Assembly (NCBI GenBank): GCA_900538555.1
Contig: UPYI01000008.1
Coordinates: 1 to 64,000 of the forward strand
Length of the DNA stretch: 64,000 nucleotides
Direction: 5' to 3'
From: an uncultured Porphyromonadaceae bacterium
Lineage (GTDB): Bacteria > Bacteroidota > Bacteroidia > Bacteroidales > Barnesiellaceae
Numbering within the stretch: position 1 is the stretch's first letter; the number at the start of each line of letters is the position of its first letter. Both the position numbers and the translations under genes were made by a program. The notes beneath the pieces are model-generated. The model was not told where the DNA came from, searched no databases, and worked only from the letters and a program-made list of their open reading frames with translations. Below, piece by piece: positions 6,523 to 15,453 of this stretch.

Positions 6523-9273
6523 TTATTTAAACTCATAAGAGATTGTAATATTGTAACTTCTGCCGGGGCGATAGCTACGGGTTATCTCCTCGACAGCCTT
6601 GCTTTTATTGTTAATGGTGACGGTTTCCATCTGTTTGAAAAGATAACGCTCGGCAAGAAGATCACGCACCGATAGTTTCAGATTCCAGTGTCCGAGTTTC
6701 TTACCAAGCGATATATCGAGACTGTTACGCGGCATTTCGTAGGAGTTGGGGATATTGCGTGCCGAGCCGTCGGATGCCGTACCGTAACGATTACCGACCC
6801 CGATAATGCGCCGGCCGATGCGGTTGTAAAGAACGGCTGCACTCCATCCTTTTTCAGAATTGTTATAGAACAACCCGGTGTTTATCAAATAAGGAGATTG
6901 TCCCTGCATCGGTCGGTCGATATTATTGCCTCCTTTTTCGAACCGTACCTTACTCTTTATCAATGCACCGTTGAAAGAAAACGAAAGATCTTCCAGACCG
7001 ATGAAATCGAACGACTTACAGATATCAAGCTCAATTCCGTAATTGTCGGCACCTTTGGCATTGACAAACGAATAAATCAGATCGGTGCCTCCGGCTACCG
7101 TATATGTCCACTCGATCGGATGTACAAACCGTTTGTAAAACAGAGCGAGCGACACCTGTTCGCCTTTCGAAGGATAGAATTCATAACGAAGGTCGAGGTT
7201 GTCGATATATGCGGCTTTCAAGTCCGAATTACCCATTACGGAACTGCCGAGGTCGAAATCGTAGTAGACCGAGGAGGAAAGTTCCCTAAACTCCGGACGA
7301 TTGGTCGAACGTCCATACGCCGCACGAAGTTGATTGCGGCTGTCGATACGCCATACGGCATTTACCGACGGGAAGAAATCGCTATACGTATAAGTGGTGC
7401 TATGATAGCTCTCCTCATACTGACGTGTATTCATCTTCAATACCTGATAGCAGAATTCATACCTCACGCCGGCATAGAGTGCAAACATCCGCCAGGGGAT
7501 ATTGAAACTTACATAACCGCTCAACTGCGACTGGTCGCCCTTGTAATTGTTTAAAAAATTGACCTCCTCATAAAGATAAAGTTTGTCAGGACCGTAATTG
7601 GCATCCACAAGCAATTCGTTCTGCACATCAGGACTAAAAACGAAACCAGCCGGAAGCGTATTGTCGGGCTGCCAACCATATTGAAATTGTCGAGTGTCGT
7701 AAGTTCTCGTACGATACTCTCCATAAACACCCGCTTTTAGTTCCGGGGTAAATTCGGCAAATCGAAACGTATGGCGATAATTGGCGTTAAGACTACCGAT
7801 ATGCTCATCAAGACGCGTGAACTCGCGGCTGATACGATAGATACCCATAGTCTGTTCGGTACGGTCGGTACGCTGAATCAACCGACGGTCAGGCAAATCC
7901 CTACGAGCGAAAGCATACCCGACGCTCCAATCGACATAATCCTTGTCAAAGGGATGTTTACCTGTGAACTGGGTATTGAAAGCAGGTCGCGAGGAATGAT
8001 AATACTCCATATCATTGATATTGTCCGACTGGGCATTGAAGCCGGTCCGGTCGGAATACCGATCTTTCGTTATAACATTGAAAACATTTTTCCATTCAAA
8101 CCAACTGCCATTATTTGCCGGATGCAATGACAAGTTCAGCATGGCACCGACACGAATATCATGGGCATATTGGTTATCGGTCGCCTTTCTCAACGGCACA
8201 TCCTTATCGTTGGACGTGTCATACGGTCCATACAAAGAATTTTCCATGTCCAATACGGTGCGATACGTACTCGAAAAGTTAGTGGCAGCCAACAATCCCA
8301 ACCTCAGTCCGTCATAAAAACGCCAGGTGCCGGTATAACTCGCGTTAAGTTTCAAATCGGCAACAGGGTGCAGCGTCCTGACTTTCCAATTGTTGTTGAA
8401 TGCATTATCCGTAAGACTGATTCTGCCATCATATCCCGGATAGACATTCAACCTCTGAGACGGAAAAGAAGAATGTCCATTCATGCCTTTGAATGCCCTG
8501 AAATGGGTCTTATCGTTCAAACCGACACCGATACCTATATCAAAGCCGCTCCGCACCGGCTGCTGTTTGGTATTCACCAGAATAAAGCCGCCGGTGAAAT
8601 CCGCAGGATACTCCGGCGCAGAACTTTTGATAATCGTAATATTATCGAGCTGCGAACTCGGAATAATATCGAAAGAGAACGCCCTCGAATCCGCTTCGGA
8701 GCTGGGCACCGCGCTCCCGTTGAGCCAGACATTATTATACCGTTGGGACAGACCCCTTACCATGACAAATTTTTCGTCGATAACGGATATTCCCGGTATT
8801 CGGCGAACAACTTCCGAAGCATCCTTGTCCTGTGTTTTTTCCACCTGCTGGGCAGATACACCGGATTGCACGACCGAACTGTTGCGTTGTTGCTCGACCT
8901 GCGCCGTTTCGGTGTCTTTCCTCACCATTGCCGTCACTGTCACTTCGCCCAACGAACGAACATCCGGACTCAGAGCTATATCCAGAACCAATGTATCCCT
9001 GCCAAGCACTACATTATTTATAATCGTATCGTTATAGCCTACATACTTTACAGTGAGATTATGCCTGCCAGCCGGCAAGTCGAAAGAAAAAAATCCGTCA
9101 ATATCCGTAACCGTTCCTATATTCGATTTATCTGTAAGGACGGAAACACCGATCAACGGTTCTTGAGTCGTACGGTCATATACCAGACCTTTCAATATCC
9201 CCGCTTCCATACGAGCGGTTGAAAAAACAATAACAGAAAGTGCCAGGCACTTTTGCAGTAAACTTAAATCCAT
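6523..9273 (-). CDS. TonB-dependent outer-membrane receptor with carboxypeptidase-regulatory-like domain
   Basis: A 916-aa receptor. After the signal peptide there is a carboxypeptidase-D-regulatory-like beta-sandwich (about residues 25-110: LKGLVYDRTTQEPLIGVSV, GTVTDIDGFF). Then comes a plug domain with VVRRIPGISVIDEKFVMVRG, and a long beta-barrel ending in SYNITISYEFK with the usual terminal aromatic strand. Such receptors use TonB/ExbBD energy to import ligands across the outer membrane. The ATG at 9273 was chosen; the frame extends only to a TTG upstream. A TACTTTTG -7 box lies at 9302-9309. It is co-transcribed with the downstream lipoprotein. It lacks the features of a SusC-RagA receptor, so the ligand is more likely a metal complex, peptide or small molecule than a glycan (inference). 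Confidence 0.88.
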   Translation of the reverse strand: MDLSLLQKCLALSVIVFSTARMEAGILKGLVYDRTTQEPLIGVSVLTDKSNIGTVTDIDGFFSFDLPAGRHNLTVKYVGYNDTIINNVVLGRDTLVLDIALSPDVRSLGEVTVTAMVRKDTETAQVEQQRNSSVVQSGVSAQQVEKTQDKDASEVVRRIPGISVIDEKFVMVRGLSQRYNNVWLNGSAVPSSEADSRAFSFDIIPSSQLDNITIIKSSAPEYPADFTGGFILVNTKQQPVRSGFDIGIGVGLNDKTHFRAFKGMNGHSSFPSQRLNVYPGYDGRISLTDNAFNNNWKVRTLHPVADLKLNASYTGTWRFYDGLRLGLLAATNFSSTYRTVLDMENSLYGPYDTSNDKDVPLRKATDNQYAHDIRVGAMLNLSLHPANNGSWFEWKNVFNVITKDRYSDRTGFNAQSDNINDMEYYHSSRPAFNTQFTGKHPFDKDYVDWSVGYAFARRDLPDRRLIQRTDRTEQTMGIYRISREFTRLDEHIGSLNANYRHTFRFAEFTPELKAGVYGEYRTRTYDTRQFQYGWQPDNTLPAGFVFSPDVQNELLVDANYGPDKLYLYEEVNFLNNYKGDQSQLSGYVSFNIPWRMFALYAGVRYEFCYQVLKMNTRQYEESYHSTTYTYSDFFPSVNAVWRIDSRNQLRAAYGRSTNRPEFRELSSSVYYDFDLGSSVMGNSDLKAAYIDNLDLRYEFYPSKGEQVSLALFYKRFVHPIEWTYTVAGGTDLIYSFVNAKGADNYGIELDICKSFDFIGLEDLSFSFNGALIKSKVRFEKGGNNIDRPMQGQSPYLINTGLFYNNSEKGWSAAVLYNRIGRRIIGVGNRYGTASDGSARNIPNSYEMPRNSLDISLGKKLGHWNLKLSVRDLLAERYLFKQMETVTINNKSKAVEEITRSYRPGRSYNITISYEFK

Positions 9274-9301
9274 TCTTATCAACAGTTTCTTTTTTCACTG
9301 C

Positions 9302-9309
9302 CAAAAGTA
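9302..9309 (-). promoter_or_regulatory. -7 element for the TonB receptor operon
   Basis: Minus-strand TACTTTTG, matching TAnnTTTG, about 29 nt before the ATG at 9273. A -33 box is not evident. Confidence 0.5.
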
Positions 9310-9384
9310 GAATGGTTCCATTTCATGGATTTTTCAGTTTCATTGCATTTGTATGAAACGACCGGCTCCCGCCGTCATGAAGTT

Positions 9385-9693
9385 CTATTTATAAATTATC
9401 CCGGCGCCATCCAGAAAAGTATTGATTATGTTCATTGCCCGCTCGTGAGCCGACCGCATGGAACCGACCACCGACATGGGCGTATCGTCGTACAACGCAT
9501 CCAACGAACACTTCATCCGGCATACATGCCCCTGCTCATCGAACCGAAGATCGTACCACACTTCATACGCCGTACCTTCTATCCCGATTTCATACGTCTG
9601 CGACAAATTGTCTGAAAACAACCTCGTCGATCCGGAAGCAATAAATCCTCCTGCCGCCAACATAGCTATATAATCCGCCGTTACTTCTACCAT
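9385..9693 (-). CDS. Hypothetical protein of 102 aa, divergent from the S24-type regulator
   Basis: The frame from the ATG at 9693 gives MVEVTADYIAMLAAGGFIASG followed by a mixed alpha/beta stretch (YEVWYDLRFDEQGHVCRMKC) and an amphipathic C-terminus. It has no signal peptide and no family I recognise. It lies between the receptor operon and a divergently transcribed LexA-like regulator. A minus-strand TATATTTG box at 9906-9913 and a palindrome at 9884-9902 suggest it may be controlled by that regulator. A longer start upstream is possible but adds a hydrophobic tail with no support. It could be a regulated partner or stress protein; this is inference. Confidence 0.55.
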   Translation of the reverse strand: MVEVTADYIAMLAAGGFIASGSTRLFSDNLSQTYEIGIEGTAYEVWYDLRFDEQGHVCRMKCSLDALYDDTPMSVVGSMRSAHERAMNIINTFLDGAGIIYK

Positions 9694-9883
9694 TTCGCTT
9701 TTACATAAAAAGAGTAACAAGTTGAAAAAAGGCATCAACGATTTGTTTTTTACCTATTCTTATCGTAGCCATCATTCCCAATTAACACTCAATATGGGTT
9801 AATACCCATTTTCAAGCTTGTTACTTCTTGTTAAATAATAATTGATAATAAATACATTATAAAATATAATTACTATCTTTCGG

Positions 9884-9902
9884 CGGTTTACCGGTTAAAC
9901 CG
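9884..9902. promoter_or_regulatory. Palindromic operator candidate between divergent genes
   Basis: Perfect inverted repeat CGGTTTA-CCGGT-TAAACCG. It overlaps the predicted start point of the minus-strand promoter (TATATTTG at 9906-9913) and lies just after a near-consensus plus-strand box (TATCTTTC at 9874-9881). This position fits autorepression by the adjacent HTH/S24 protein. Confidence 0.55.
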
Positions 9903-9905
9903 AGA

Positions 9906-9913
9906 CAAATATA
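9906..9913 (-). promoter_or_regulatory. -7 element for the hypothetical gene at 9385-9693
   Basis: Minus-strand TATATTTG. The implied leader is about 200 nt, which is long. No -33 box is clear. Confidence 0.4.
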
Positions 9914-9980
9914 GGGTTATTAAACCAGAAAACAATGGTATAATATAGTAAAAATACCACACCTACATAAAACAACACTT

Positions 9981-10688
9981 ATGGATAACGAGAAAAAGAT
10001 ACAACGTATCAAACAGGTAATGCAGGAGTTGAACTTATCCCAGTCTCAATTCGCCGAAAAAATCGGAATCGATCCGTCCAATTTATCCAAATATTTATCG
10101 GGAAAACAGATTATCAGAGATTCGCTTCTCAACAAAATCGTCGTCAAGTTAAAAGTCTCGGATCAATGGCTCCATTTCGACAGAGGGTCGATGTGGGACG
10201 GCAACGACATAACCGTACCGGTGACAAACGAATGCCGCATCCCTACCGTTTCGATCCCGATGCAAGCGATCTCCGCCAACCCGCTGCAAGGGGCGAAAGT
10301 ATATGGGATAGACGTGACCGCCGGCAATTTCGCCCGCGAACGGATGTTCGCTTCCGATCTGGTAATCGGCAGCATCAATGTTCCGTCGATCAACTCCGAT
10401 TGCAGTATCGTCAAGGTGAGCGGCGACAGCATGCAACCGGTCATCTGCAACGGCGATATGATCGCCATCCGCGAAATCACCAATCCCGATCTCATTTTCT
10501 GGGGGCAGATCTACGTCATTCTTCTCGACGACTACCGCATGGTCAAGTATATCCGAAAGCACAACAATCCGAAATACGTCGTTTTACGAAGTGCAAATCC
10601 CGATTACGACGATATAGATATTCAGAAATCGGATATCCGCGACCTCTTTATCGTCGAGAACATCATACATATCGACAACCGTATCTAA
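9981..10688 (+). CDS. LexA/CI-like transcriptional regulator (HTH plus peptidase S24 domain)
   Basis: A 235-aa protein with an N-terminal XRE-type helix-turn-helix (about residues 8-60: LNLSQSQFAEKIGIDPSNLSKYLSG in two helices). The C-terminal half is an S24 peptidase-like domain: VSGDSMQPVICNGDMIAIRE holds the serine, and YRMVKYIRKH holds the probable catalytic lysine. Proteins of this build repress target genes and may self-cleave under stress, as LexA and phage CI do. A clear Ala-Gly cleavage site was not identified, so it may act without cleavage. It is divergent from the gene at 9385-9693, with a palindromic operator candidate between them. No phage genes are nearby. Confidence 0.85.
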   Translation: MDNEKKIQRIKQVMQELNLSQSQFAEKIGIDPSNLSKYLSGKQIIRDSLLNKIVVKLKVSDQWLHFDRGSMWDGNDITVPVTNECRIPTVSIPMQAISANPLQGAKVYGIDVTAGNFARERMFASDLVIGSINVPSINSDCSIVKVSGDSMQPVICNGDMIAIREITNPDLIFWGQIYVILLDDYRMVKYIRKHNNPKYVVLRSANPDYDDIDIQKSDIRDLFIVENIIHIDNRI

Positions 10689-10749
10689 CCGCCCCGACAA
10701 CGAAATACGAAATTTCGCCAAATAGATTGTAAAAACTATTCCGTTTAAG

Positions 10750-10757
10750 TAACTTTG
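10750..10757 (+). promoter_or_regulatory. -7 element for the first LRR protein / trmB / mrp unit
   Basis: TAACTTTG, an exact TAnnTTTG match, 39 nt before the ATG at 10796. The three genes that follow are closely spaced on the same strand. Confidence 0.55.
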
Positions 10758-10795
10758 CCCGACTATCGGTACAGATACGAAACAAAACGAGACAC

Positions 10796-12214
10796 ATGAC
10801 CACCCGGATTTTTACAGCTCTCATCCTCCTGTTTTCCCTCCTGCCCCTGTCGGGACGGGCACAGTTGTCGTTAAGTTTAAAGCCGGGCGAACTTGAAAGC
10901 CAGCTTGCGCAGACACAACCGACACAGTTGTCCCTGCGCGGATATGTCGATGCACGCGACCTCCGTTTTCTAAGCGATTCGCAACGCCAGATAGAATATC
11001 TCGATCTGAGCAACTGCGAAATCTTCGCTTATCAAAGCGACAGCTACCTGTTCGGTACGGAACGGACATTCGCCGCCAATGAGATCCCTGCCGGATGTTT
11101 TGCCGGATTCGCCGCCTTAAAAACGGTCTATCTGCCGAAAACGACGGTAAAGATCGGCGACGGGGCTTTCTGCCAGTGCGAACAACTGACAAGTGTAGCG
11201 TTTCCCTCTTCGACATTCACCATCGGCGATTTTGCCTTTTTAGGATGCTCCCGGCTCGAATGTACATTCCCCGGCTCGATTTCCGAAATAGGAGCCTATG
11301 CATTCGACGGATGCGACCGCCTGACTGTCGCCGATCTGTCGGCTCACCCGCTGAAAGCGATCGGGCAAAACGCATTCAGCAACTGCAAACAACTTACGGA
11401 AGTAATCTTGCCGGGATCTCTGCAACAGATCGGCAAGTCTTGTTTCGCCCAATGCGAGAACCTGCTCCGAGCCAATCTGAAACAGACATCCATCCCCCGG
11501 CTCCCCGACGAATGTTTTGCCCAATGCCGCAACCTGTCCGATATACAACTGCCGTGGACGGTACGGAATATCGGCGACGGAGCATTTTACTATTGCGAAA
11601 GCCTCCGGTCGATCTACATACCTTCGACCGTACGCAAAATCGGCGACTTCGCCCTGTCGGGATGCAAGGCTCTGACCTCAATCCAGTTTTTCAACGGGAC
11701 GAAAGAGATCGGACGCTGGCAATTCTACGGCACCTCGCTTACCCAAGCCATGCTGCCGCCGTCGATCGTCTTTATCGACGACAATGCATTTGCCGGATGC
11801 TCCGGATTGGACGAGATTTATAGCGAAGCCTACCCGCCCGAATTGGGAGCAGATGTATTCGACGGTGTCGCACAAAACGAATGCACCTTATATGTCCTCC
11901 ACGAAATGCTCGAATCTTATCGCGCGACGGATATATGGAACCGATTCAAGATCATGGAATTCGCCTCGGTAGAGACTCCGACGGACGACCGGCGGCTGAA
12001 CCTGTTCTTTACGGGCGATGTTCTGAACATCGAATCGTCCGACATCATCGGGCAGCTGACCATCTACAACTATCAAGGTATCGTACTTTATAACGATGCG
12101 CCTGCCGGAAAAACATGCTCGATCGACACCTCGTTTTTCCTCGAACGCGACTATATCGTTTCAGCCATATTGCACGACGGTTCGTTACACAACATCAAAG
12201 TGCGCCGTCATTAA
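10796..12214 (+). CDS. BspA-like leucine-rich-repeat surface protein
   Basis: A 472-aa secreted protein: signal peptide IFTALILLFSLLPLSGRAQ, then about a dozen BspA-type (LRR_5) repeats of ~23 residues. Examples are LKTVYLPKTTVKIGDGAFCQ and LTSIQFFNGTKEIGRWQF. They are followed by a short beta-sandwich-like C-terminus (LNLFFTGDVLNIESSDIIGQ and on), which resembles type IX secretion tails. Proteins of this class in oral and gut Bacteroidales bind host proteins such as fibronectin or fibrinogen; here the ligand is unknown. Most repeats carry a central Cys (CEQLTS, CKQLTE, CENLLR). It is only 26 nt upstream of trmB, so co-transcription is likely although no functional link is evident. Confidence 0.85.
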   Translation: MTTRIFTALILLFSLLPLSGRAQLSLSLKPGELESQLAQTQPTQLSLRGYVDARDLRFLSDSQRQIEYLDLSNCEIFAYQSDSYLFGTERTFAANEIPAGCFAGFAALKTVYLPKTTVKIGDGAFCQCEQLTSVAFPSSTFTIGDFAFLGCSRLECTFPGSISEIGAYAFDGCDRLTVADLSAHPLKAIGQNAFSNCKQLTEVILPGSLQQIGKSCFAQCENLLRANLKQTSIPRLPDECFAQCRNLSDIQLPWTVRNIGDGAFYYCESLRSIYIPSTVRKIGDFALSGCKALTSIQFFNGTKEIGRWQFYGTSLTQAMLPPSIVFIDDNAFAGCSGLDEIYSEAYPPELGADVFDGVAQNECTLYVLHEMLESYRATDIWNRFKIMEFASVETPTDDRRLNLFFTGDVLNIESSDIIGQLTIYNYQGIVLYNDAPAGKTCSIDTSFFLERDYIVSAILHDGSLHNIKVRRH

Positions 12215-12240
12215 CACAGACCATTCAAAAGTTCTATTTT

Positions 12241-13002
12241 ATGGGTAAGAACAAACTCAAAAAATTCGACGAAATGGATTCGTTCGACCACGTATTTCAA
12301 TTCCCGTTCGCGGCGTTACGCGACCACGGATTTGAAATGAAAGGCAAATGGAACGAACTTTTTTTCAAAAACGACCATCCCATCGTATTGGAACTCGGAT
12401 GCGGGAAAGGCGAGTATGCCGTCGGGCTGGCACGCCGCTATCCGGAAAAGAATTTCATCGGTATCGATATCAAAGGCGCCCGCATGTGGACCGGAGCCAA
12501 ACAAGCCGCAGAAGAAGGATTGCAGAATGTTGCCTTTCTTCGTACCCATATCGAACTGATCGATCAGTTTTTCGGGGCAGGCGAGATTTCCGAAATCTGG
12601 ATTACATTCCCCGATCCGCAAATGAAAAAGGTGCGCAAACGGCTTACCTCGACACGCTTCATGGAGTTATACCGGAACATTCTGAAAGACAACGGTATCG
12701 TTCATTTAAAAAGCGACAGCCCGTTCATGTACACCTACACCTGCGAGATGGTAAAAGCCAACAACCTCCCCGTGCTGCTCAGCACCGACGACCTGTACCA
12801 CTCCGGTATCGACGACGATATTCTGGGCATCAAGACATTCTACGAACAGCAATGGCTCGAACGGGGGATGAACATCAAATATATCCGCTTCGTCTGCGAA
12901 CCGCGCGAAACATGGATCGAACCCGACGTGGAGATCGAATACGATTCGTACCGCAGCTTCAACCGCGGGAAACGGAGCGGAAACCAAACCAACAAAGGGT
13001 AA
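12241..13002 (+). CDS. trmB: tRNA (guanine-N7-)-methyltransferase
   Basis: TrmB (253 aa) methylates G46 in the variable loop of tRNAs using S-adenosylmethionine. The SAM-binding motif LELGCGKGEYAVGLA, the FIGIDIKGARMW strand and the family signature ITFPDPQMKKVRKRLTS are all clear, with the C-terminal YDSYRSFNRGK tail. The start at 12241 (MGKNKLKKFDEMD) follows the LRR gene's stop by 26 nt; longer frames would overlap that gene. It is followed 34 nt later by mrp, so the two are probably one transcript. Confidence 0.95.
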   Translation: MGKNKLKKFDEMDSFDHVFQFPFAALRDHGFEMKGKWNELFFKNDHPIVLELGCGKGEYAVGLARRYPEKNFIGIDIKGARMWTGAKQAAEEGLQNVAFLRTHIELIDQFFGAGEISEIWITFPDPQMKKVRKRLTSTRFMELYRNILKDNGIVHLKSDSPFMYTYTCEMVKANNLPVLLSTDDLYHSGIDDDILGIKTFYEQQWLERGMNIKYIRFVCEPRETWIEPDVEIEYDSYRSFNRGKRSGNQTNKG

Positions 13003-13036
13003 AACGCATTATAATGTCATTATAAACTATTTCACG

Positions 13037-14146
13037 ATGCAGGCTATATATCCCAAACTCATTCTCGACGCACTGGCTACCGTGCGCTACCCCGGCAACG
13101 GGAAAGATCTGGTGGCAAACGAAATGGTAGAAGACGATATCCGTATCGACGGCAATAAAGTATCGTTCTCTCTCATTTTCGAAAAACAGAACGACCCGTT
13201 CATGCGATCGGTCGTAAAAGCCGCCGAAACCGCCATACTCACCTATGTAGGCGACGAAGTAGAGATCAAAGGCAATATCGCCGTCAAATACAAACAGGCT
13301 CCGCGCGTGCAGCAGGAGAATCCTCTGCCCGGGGTCAAGAACATCATCGCCGTATCGTCCGGCAAAGGAGGCGTAGGCAAATCGACCGTCGCATCCAATC
13401 TGGCTGTCGCCCTCGCCCGCATGGGCTATCGGGTGGGATTGCTGGATGCCGACATATTCGGTCCGTCCGCCCCTAAGATGTTCGACATCGAAGACGAACC
13501 GATTTACAGCGAGAACATCGACGGACACGACTACATCGTACCCATTGAGAAATACGGTGTAAAAATTCTTTCCATCGGATTCTTCGTACAAAAAGACAGT
13601 GCCGTACTTTGGCGCGGCGGTATGGCAAGCAATGCGCTGAAACAATTGATCACCGACGCCAATTGGGGTGAACTCGACTATTTCGTTCTCGACCTGCCGC
13701 CGGGAACCAGCGACATACACCTCACCCTTGTCCAGACATTGGCGATAACCGGAGCTATCGTCGTCAGCACCCCGCAGGAAGTAGCATTGGCTGACGCCCG
13801 CAAAGGCATCAGTATGTTTATGGGCGACAAAGTGAACGTGCCTATACTCGGATTAGTAGAAAACATGAGCTGGTTCACCCCTGCCGAACTTCCCGAAAAC
13901 CGCTATTATCTCTTCGGCAAAGAGGGTTGCAAACGGCTGGCAGAAGAATTAGGCGTACGCCTGCTCGGACAGATACCTCTGGTACAAAGCATCTGCGAAA
14001 GCGGAGATGCAGGTCATCCGGTCGCCCTCGATGACAGCATCACCGGATTGGCGTTCCATGAACTGGCACAGAATGTGGTAGATGCCGTAGAGACCCGCAA
14101 CGCTTCCCAACCTGCCACACAACGGGTACAGATGCAGAAATCATAG
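13037..14146 (+). CDS. mrp: Mrp/NBP35-family P-loop ATPase, iron-sulfur carrier type
   Basis: A 369-aa protein with an N-terminal DUF59/MIP18-like domain (about residues 5-85) and a C-terminal ParA-like ATPase carrying the deviant Walker A SSGKGGVGKSTVASNLA, LLDADIFGPSAP and DLPPGTSDIHLTL. Mrp/ApbC proteins load or carry Fe-S clusters for target enzymes. The usual C-terminal CxxC metal-binding pair is missing: the equivalent region reads ENMSWFTPAELPEN, and only isolated cysteines remain. It is the last gene before a strong terminator at 14171-14211. Confidence 0.9.
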   Translation: MQAIYPKLILDALATVRYPGNGKDLVANEMVEDDIRIDGNKVSFSLIFEKQNDPFMRSVVKAAETAILTYVGDEVEIKGNIAVKYKQAPRVQQENPLPGVKNIIAVSSGKGGVGKSTVASNLAVALARMGYRVGLLDADIFGPSAPKMFDIEDEPIYSENIDGHDYIVPIEKYGVKILSIGFFVQKDSAVLWRGGMASNALKQLITDANWGELDYFVLDLPPGTSDIHLTLVQTLAITGAIVVSTPQEVALADARKGISMFMGDKVNVPILGLVENMSWFTPAELPENRYYLFGKEGCKRLAEELGVRLLGQIPLVQSICESGDAGHPVALDDSITGLAFHELAQNVVDAVETRNASQPATQRVQMQKS

Positions 14147-14170
14147 ATCCCGCCGATCTCATCCCATACA

Positions 14171-14211
14171 AACGGTATCGAACGCACATTCAAGTTCGAT
14201 ACCGTTTTTTT
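14171..14211 (+). terminator. Intrinsic terminator after mrp
   Basis: Perfect 13-bp stem AACGGTATCGAAC/GTTCGATACCGTT with a 10-base loop and a run of seven T. Confidence 0.9.
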
Positions 14212-14261
14212 CGGAAGATGCATACCTGCGCAACATGCCATTGCTGCACATCCGGCGCACC

Positions 14262-14303
14262 GAAAAGGGGTTGCATCAAAACTTACGTTTCGACACAACC
14301 CCT
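14262..14303 (-). terminator. Intrinsic terminator of the second LRR gene
   Basis: Long imperfect stem (GGGGTTG...TC.AAAC pairing with GTTTCGA..CAACCCC) followed on the minus strand by CTTTTCGG. The same sequence theme occurs at 27611-27652 after serS. Confidence 0.7.
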
Positions 14304-14331
14304 CGAATATCGTTTGCCCGTCGGGGACGAA

Positions 14332-15453
14332 TTATCGTATTTCCTGTCCTGTCAAGGTATAAACCTTGCCGTTACACAGTATCAGCACTTGCCCGTCACG
14401 GATCACTTTACGGGACGGAAGTCGCCCGTCGTTGGTAATATGCTTTATTCCGGACGGGATATCCGATACAGCCCGTATATCGAAGAACCACCATATAAAG
14501 TCCGCCTTGTACGCTCCTACCGAAGCATCGGGCACATACAACGGAATATCGCCCGGTACGCCATCAAAAGTCATTTCAGTACAAGTCGGCGGCACCTCTG
14601 CCAAACAAATCATGGATTTAAGAGCCGTGCAATTTGCGAAAGCAACATTTCCGATCTCCGTTACAGTGCTGGGGATAGAAACAGAAGTAAGACCGGTGCA
14701 CCCGTCGAAAGCCCAGGCTTTAATCTCTGTTACCCCCTCTGGAATAACGATAGATTCCAATCCGAGGCATTGTGAGAAAGCACTGAATCCAATACTCGTT
14801 ACATCATTGGGAATAACAGTTGTTTTACATCCGGTAATCAACTCGTTAGTAGCCGTTTCAATAATCGCATTACAATTGTTACGACTATCATACACACTAT
14901 TTTCTCCGGCTACCACAATAGAAGTAAGTTCTTTGCAACCGTCGAAAACACCGGCACGAATACTCGTTAAACCCTTACCGAAAGTGATAGATTCAATTCC
15001 GGAAGACATGAAGGCTCCCACTCCAACTTTTTCTACCGCATCGGGAATAATAAGAGATTTCAGAGAGGTGCAATAACAAAAAATCACGTCTCCGATACTC
15101 GTTACAGTTTCGGGGATAGTAATAGAGGCAAGTCCGCGGCACGAGAAAAAAGCATAATCGCCGAGGCTCGTTACGCCCTCGGGGATAATGACAGAGGTAA
15201 GATCGGAGCAATTTTGGAATGCCCTTTCTCCGATACCTGTTACAGTATAGGTCTTTCCATTGTAAGTAACCGTTTCGGGAATCGTTACGGAGGTAAGACC
15301 GGGATAATTATTATACGAGGATTGTCTCGCAACCTCAACGGTATAGGGCTCTACGTTGCTTGTAACGTTGTAGGTGAGGTCGCCGAACTCGAAGGCGTAA
15401 GCGCCTACGGCTACACAAAGGGCGACAAGTAATGTAAGTAATCGTTGTTTCAT
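14332..15453 (-). CDS. BspA-like leucine-rich-repeat protein with type IX-style C-terminal tail
   Basis: A 373-aa secreted protein: signal peptide LLTLLVALCVAVGAYA, then about ten LRR_5/BspA repeats in the conserved form LTSVxIPEGVTSIGxxAFxxC, which are much more regular than in the LRR protein at 10796. The C-terminus KVYTLTGQEIR is a short tail common in secreted proteins of Bacteroidales that use type IX secretion or related anchoring. Probable surface adhesin or binding protein; the ligand is unknown. Its canonical promoter (15748-15778) lies about 290 nt upstream, so the mRNA has a long leader containing a C9 tract. Confidence 0.85.
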   Translation of the reverse strand: MKQRLLTLLVALCVAVGAYAFEFGDLTYNVTSNVEPYTVEVARQSSYNNYPGLTSVTIPETVTYNGKTYTVTGIGERAFQNCSDLTSVIIPEGVTSLGDYAFFSCRGLASITIPETVTSIGDVIFCYCTSLKSLIIPDAVEKVGVGAFMSSGIESITFGKGLTSIRAGVFDGCKELTSIVVAGENSVYDSRNNCNAIIETATNELITGCKTTVIPNDVTSIGFSAFSQCLGLESIVIPEGVTEIKAWAFDGCTGLTSVSIPSTVTEIGNVAFANCTALKSMICLAEVPPTCTEMTFDGVPGDIPLYVPDASVGAYKADFIWWFFDIRAVSDIPSGIKHITNDGRLPSRKVIRDGQVLILCNGKVYTLTGQEIR

